From contig NZ_KB904339.1 in NCBI RefSeq assembly GCF_000380045.1, positions 239,267 through 303,266 on the forward strand: DNA of 64,000 nt, read 5' to 3'. Origin of the DNA: Streptococcus marimammalium DSM 18627 (GTDB lineage: Bacteria > Bacillota > Bacilli > Lactobacillales > Streptococcaceae). Under the pieces are notes generated by a model. The model did no database searches, had not been told where the DNA came from, and worked only from the letters and a program-made list of their open reading frames with translations. This document shows positions 62,953 through 64,000 of this stretch, piece by piece. The position numbers and the translations under genes were made by a program. Each line of letters opens with the position of its first letter. Position 1 is the stretch's first letter.

Positions 62953-64000
62953 ATGAATATAAAAGAACTAAAAGAACGGCAGAAAAAAATTAGAAATTTC
63001 TCGATTATTGCCCATATTGATCACGGGAAATCAACTTTAGCTGACCGTATTTTGGAAAAAACAGAAACGGTATCAAGTCGTGAGATGCAAAATCAATTAC
63101 TTGATAGTATGGATCTTGAGCGTGAGCGTGGTATTACCATTAAATTAAATGCAATAGAATTAAATTATACCGCTAAAGATGGTGAAACTTATATTTTTCA
63201 TTTAATAGATACTCCGGGGCATGTCGATTTCACTTATGAAGTATCACGTAGTTTAGCTGCCTGTGAGGGAGCTATTTTGGTTGTTGATGCAGCTCAAGGT
63301 ATTGAAGCCCAAACTTTAGCTAATGTTTATCTAGCTCTAGATAACGATTTAGAAATTTTACCTGTTATCAATAAAATTGATCTACCAGCAGCAGAACCTG
63401 AAAGAGTCCGTCATGAAATAGAAGATGTTATTGGTATTGACGCTAGCGAGGCTGTTTTAGCATCTGCAAAAGCTGGTATTGGTATAGAAGAGATTTTAGA
63501 GCAAATCGTTGAGTATGTACCAGAACCAACTGGAGACATAGAAGCACCGCTCAAAGCTCTTATTTTTGACTCTGCTTATGATGCTTATAGAGGTGTTATT
63601 CTTCAGGTTCGAATCATGGACGGTATCGTTAAACCTGGAGATAAAATTCAAATGATGAGTAATGGTAAAACATTTGACGTTACAGAAGTTGGTATATTTA
63701 CACCTAAAGCTGTCGGGCGTGATTTTTTGGCAACTGGGGATGTTGGCTATATTGCAGCTGCTATTAAAACTGTGGCTGATACTCGTGTAGGAGATACTGT
63801 TACCCTCGCTAATAACCCTGCAAATGAAGCTTTAGAGGGGTATAAACAGTTAAACCCTATGGTTTTTGCTGGGATTTACCCAATTGATTCTAATAAATAT
63901 AATGACCTTCGAGAAGCCCTGGAAAAATTGCAATTAAACGATGCGAGTCTTCAGTTTGAACCAGAAACTTCTCAAGCATTAGGTTTTGGTTTTCGTTGTG
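62953..64000 (+). CDS. lepA: Elongation factor 4 (LepA), 5' part
   Basis: The ATG at 62953 follows TAGGAAAG. The frame remains open to the window end (349 codons of an expected 600 or so). G1 motif [10 protein letters not shown], switch I region [12 protein letters not shown]3 DTPGHVDF and G4 NKID are visible, then domain II begins near residue 195. This GTPase back-translocates or rescues stalled ribosomes. Confidence 0.95.
   Translation, partial: MNIKELKERQKKIRNFSIIAHIDHGKSTLADRILEKTETVSSREMQNQLLDSMDLERERGITIKLNAIELNYTAKDGETYIFHLIDTPGHVDFTYEVSRSLAACEGAILVVDAAQGIEAQTLANVYLALDNDLEILPVINKIDLPAAEPERVRHEIEDVIGIDASEAVLASAKAGIGIEEILEQIVEYVPEPTGDIEAPLKALIFDSAYDAYRGVILQVRIMDGIVKPGDKIQMMSNGKTFDVTEVGIFTPKAVGRDFLATGDVGYIAAAIKTVADTRVGDTVTLANNPANEALEGYKQLNPMVFAGIYPIDSNKYNDLREALEKLQLNDASLQFEPETSQALGFGFRC

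Noticed and set aside
1..64000. tRNA, rRNA and prophage genes
   Set aside because: I looked for tRNA cloverleaf and CCA-end patterns, rRNA-like sequence and integrase or capsid-like proteins and recognised none; reading by eye could miss a single tRNA.

Overview
The window is a low-GC chromosomal segment of a Streptococcus, probably of the pyogenic group (agalactiae/uberis/parauberis/urinalis type). The evidence is the YSIRK and LPXTG surface proteins, a Lancefield-type rhamnose polysaccharide locus (rmlD, rgpA-D and gacH-L homologues), GBS_Bsp-like repeat cell-wall hydrolases, and the block pepT-ebsA-ferredoxin-LysM protein-cmk-infC-rpmI-rplT followed by lepA. The species cannot be fixed from the sequence alone. 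No rRNA, tRNA, CRISPR array or intact insertion sequence was seen.

Layout. 1-3.4 kb: tail of an LPXTG protein, a PLP-dependent C-S lyase and an ABC-F ATPase. 3.5-10.4 kb: a complete set of homologues of the flavin-based extracellular electron transfer (EET) locus: a Gx transporter (EetB), a long NDH-2, a polyprenyl diphosphate synthase (DmkB), an FMN-binding lipoprotein (PplA), an ApbE/FmnB flavin transferase, a UbiA-type prenyltransferase (DmkA) and a NusG-domain-II protein (EetA). 10.8-11.5 kb: a gene of unknown function. 12-19.4 kb: a beta-glucoside/disaccharide island with a 6-phospho-beta-glucosidase, a MupG-like DUF871 protein, a PRD activator, Lac/Cel-type PTS IIB, IIA and IIC, DUF3284 and a 49-residue membrane protein, followed by a degraded DUF3284 copy. 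20-22.3 kb: a NatAB-like ABC exporter. 22.9-28.3 kb: a 1824-residue cell-wall-anchored GH84 glycosidase. 28.7-32.4 kb: a D-2-hydroxyacid dehydrogenase, a DUF2254 protein and glycerate kinase.

32.4-53.6 kb holds the rhamnan cell-wall polysaccharide locus, which is visibly mosaic. rmlD (gacA) is separated from rgpA (gacB) by about 6 kb carrying a gacI-J-K-L-like side-chain module, a GT4 and galE. This insert is bracketed by a 78-bp direct repeat (one mismatch) containing a half-terminator and the rgpA promoter. rgpA-B-C-D follow, with a 39-codon relic resembling the RgpC N-terminus between rgpB and rgpC. Three further glycosyltransferases come next, then an IS3-like end relic, a frameshifted Bsp-repeat/CHAP gene, a C-terminal gene fragment and a gacH-like glycerol-phosphate transferase. 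53.8-58.2 kb carries two more Bsp-repeat hydrolases, one with a CHAP domain and one with an Amidase_3 domain.

58.3-64 kb is conserved housekeeping: pepT, ebsA, ferredoxin (opposite strand), a LysM protein, cmk, then infC-rpmI-rplT behind a structured leader, and the first 349 codons of lepA. As a whole the window links cell-envelope construction (rhamnan backbone, side chain, glycerol phosphate), envelope remodelling (Bsp hydrolases, GH84), sugar uptake under apparent CcpA control, and a membrane electron-export module.
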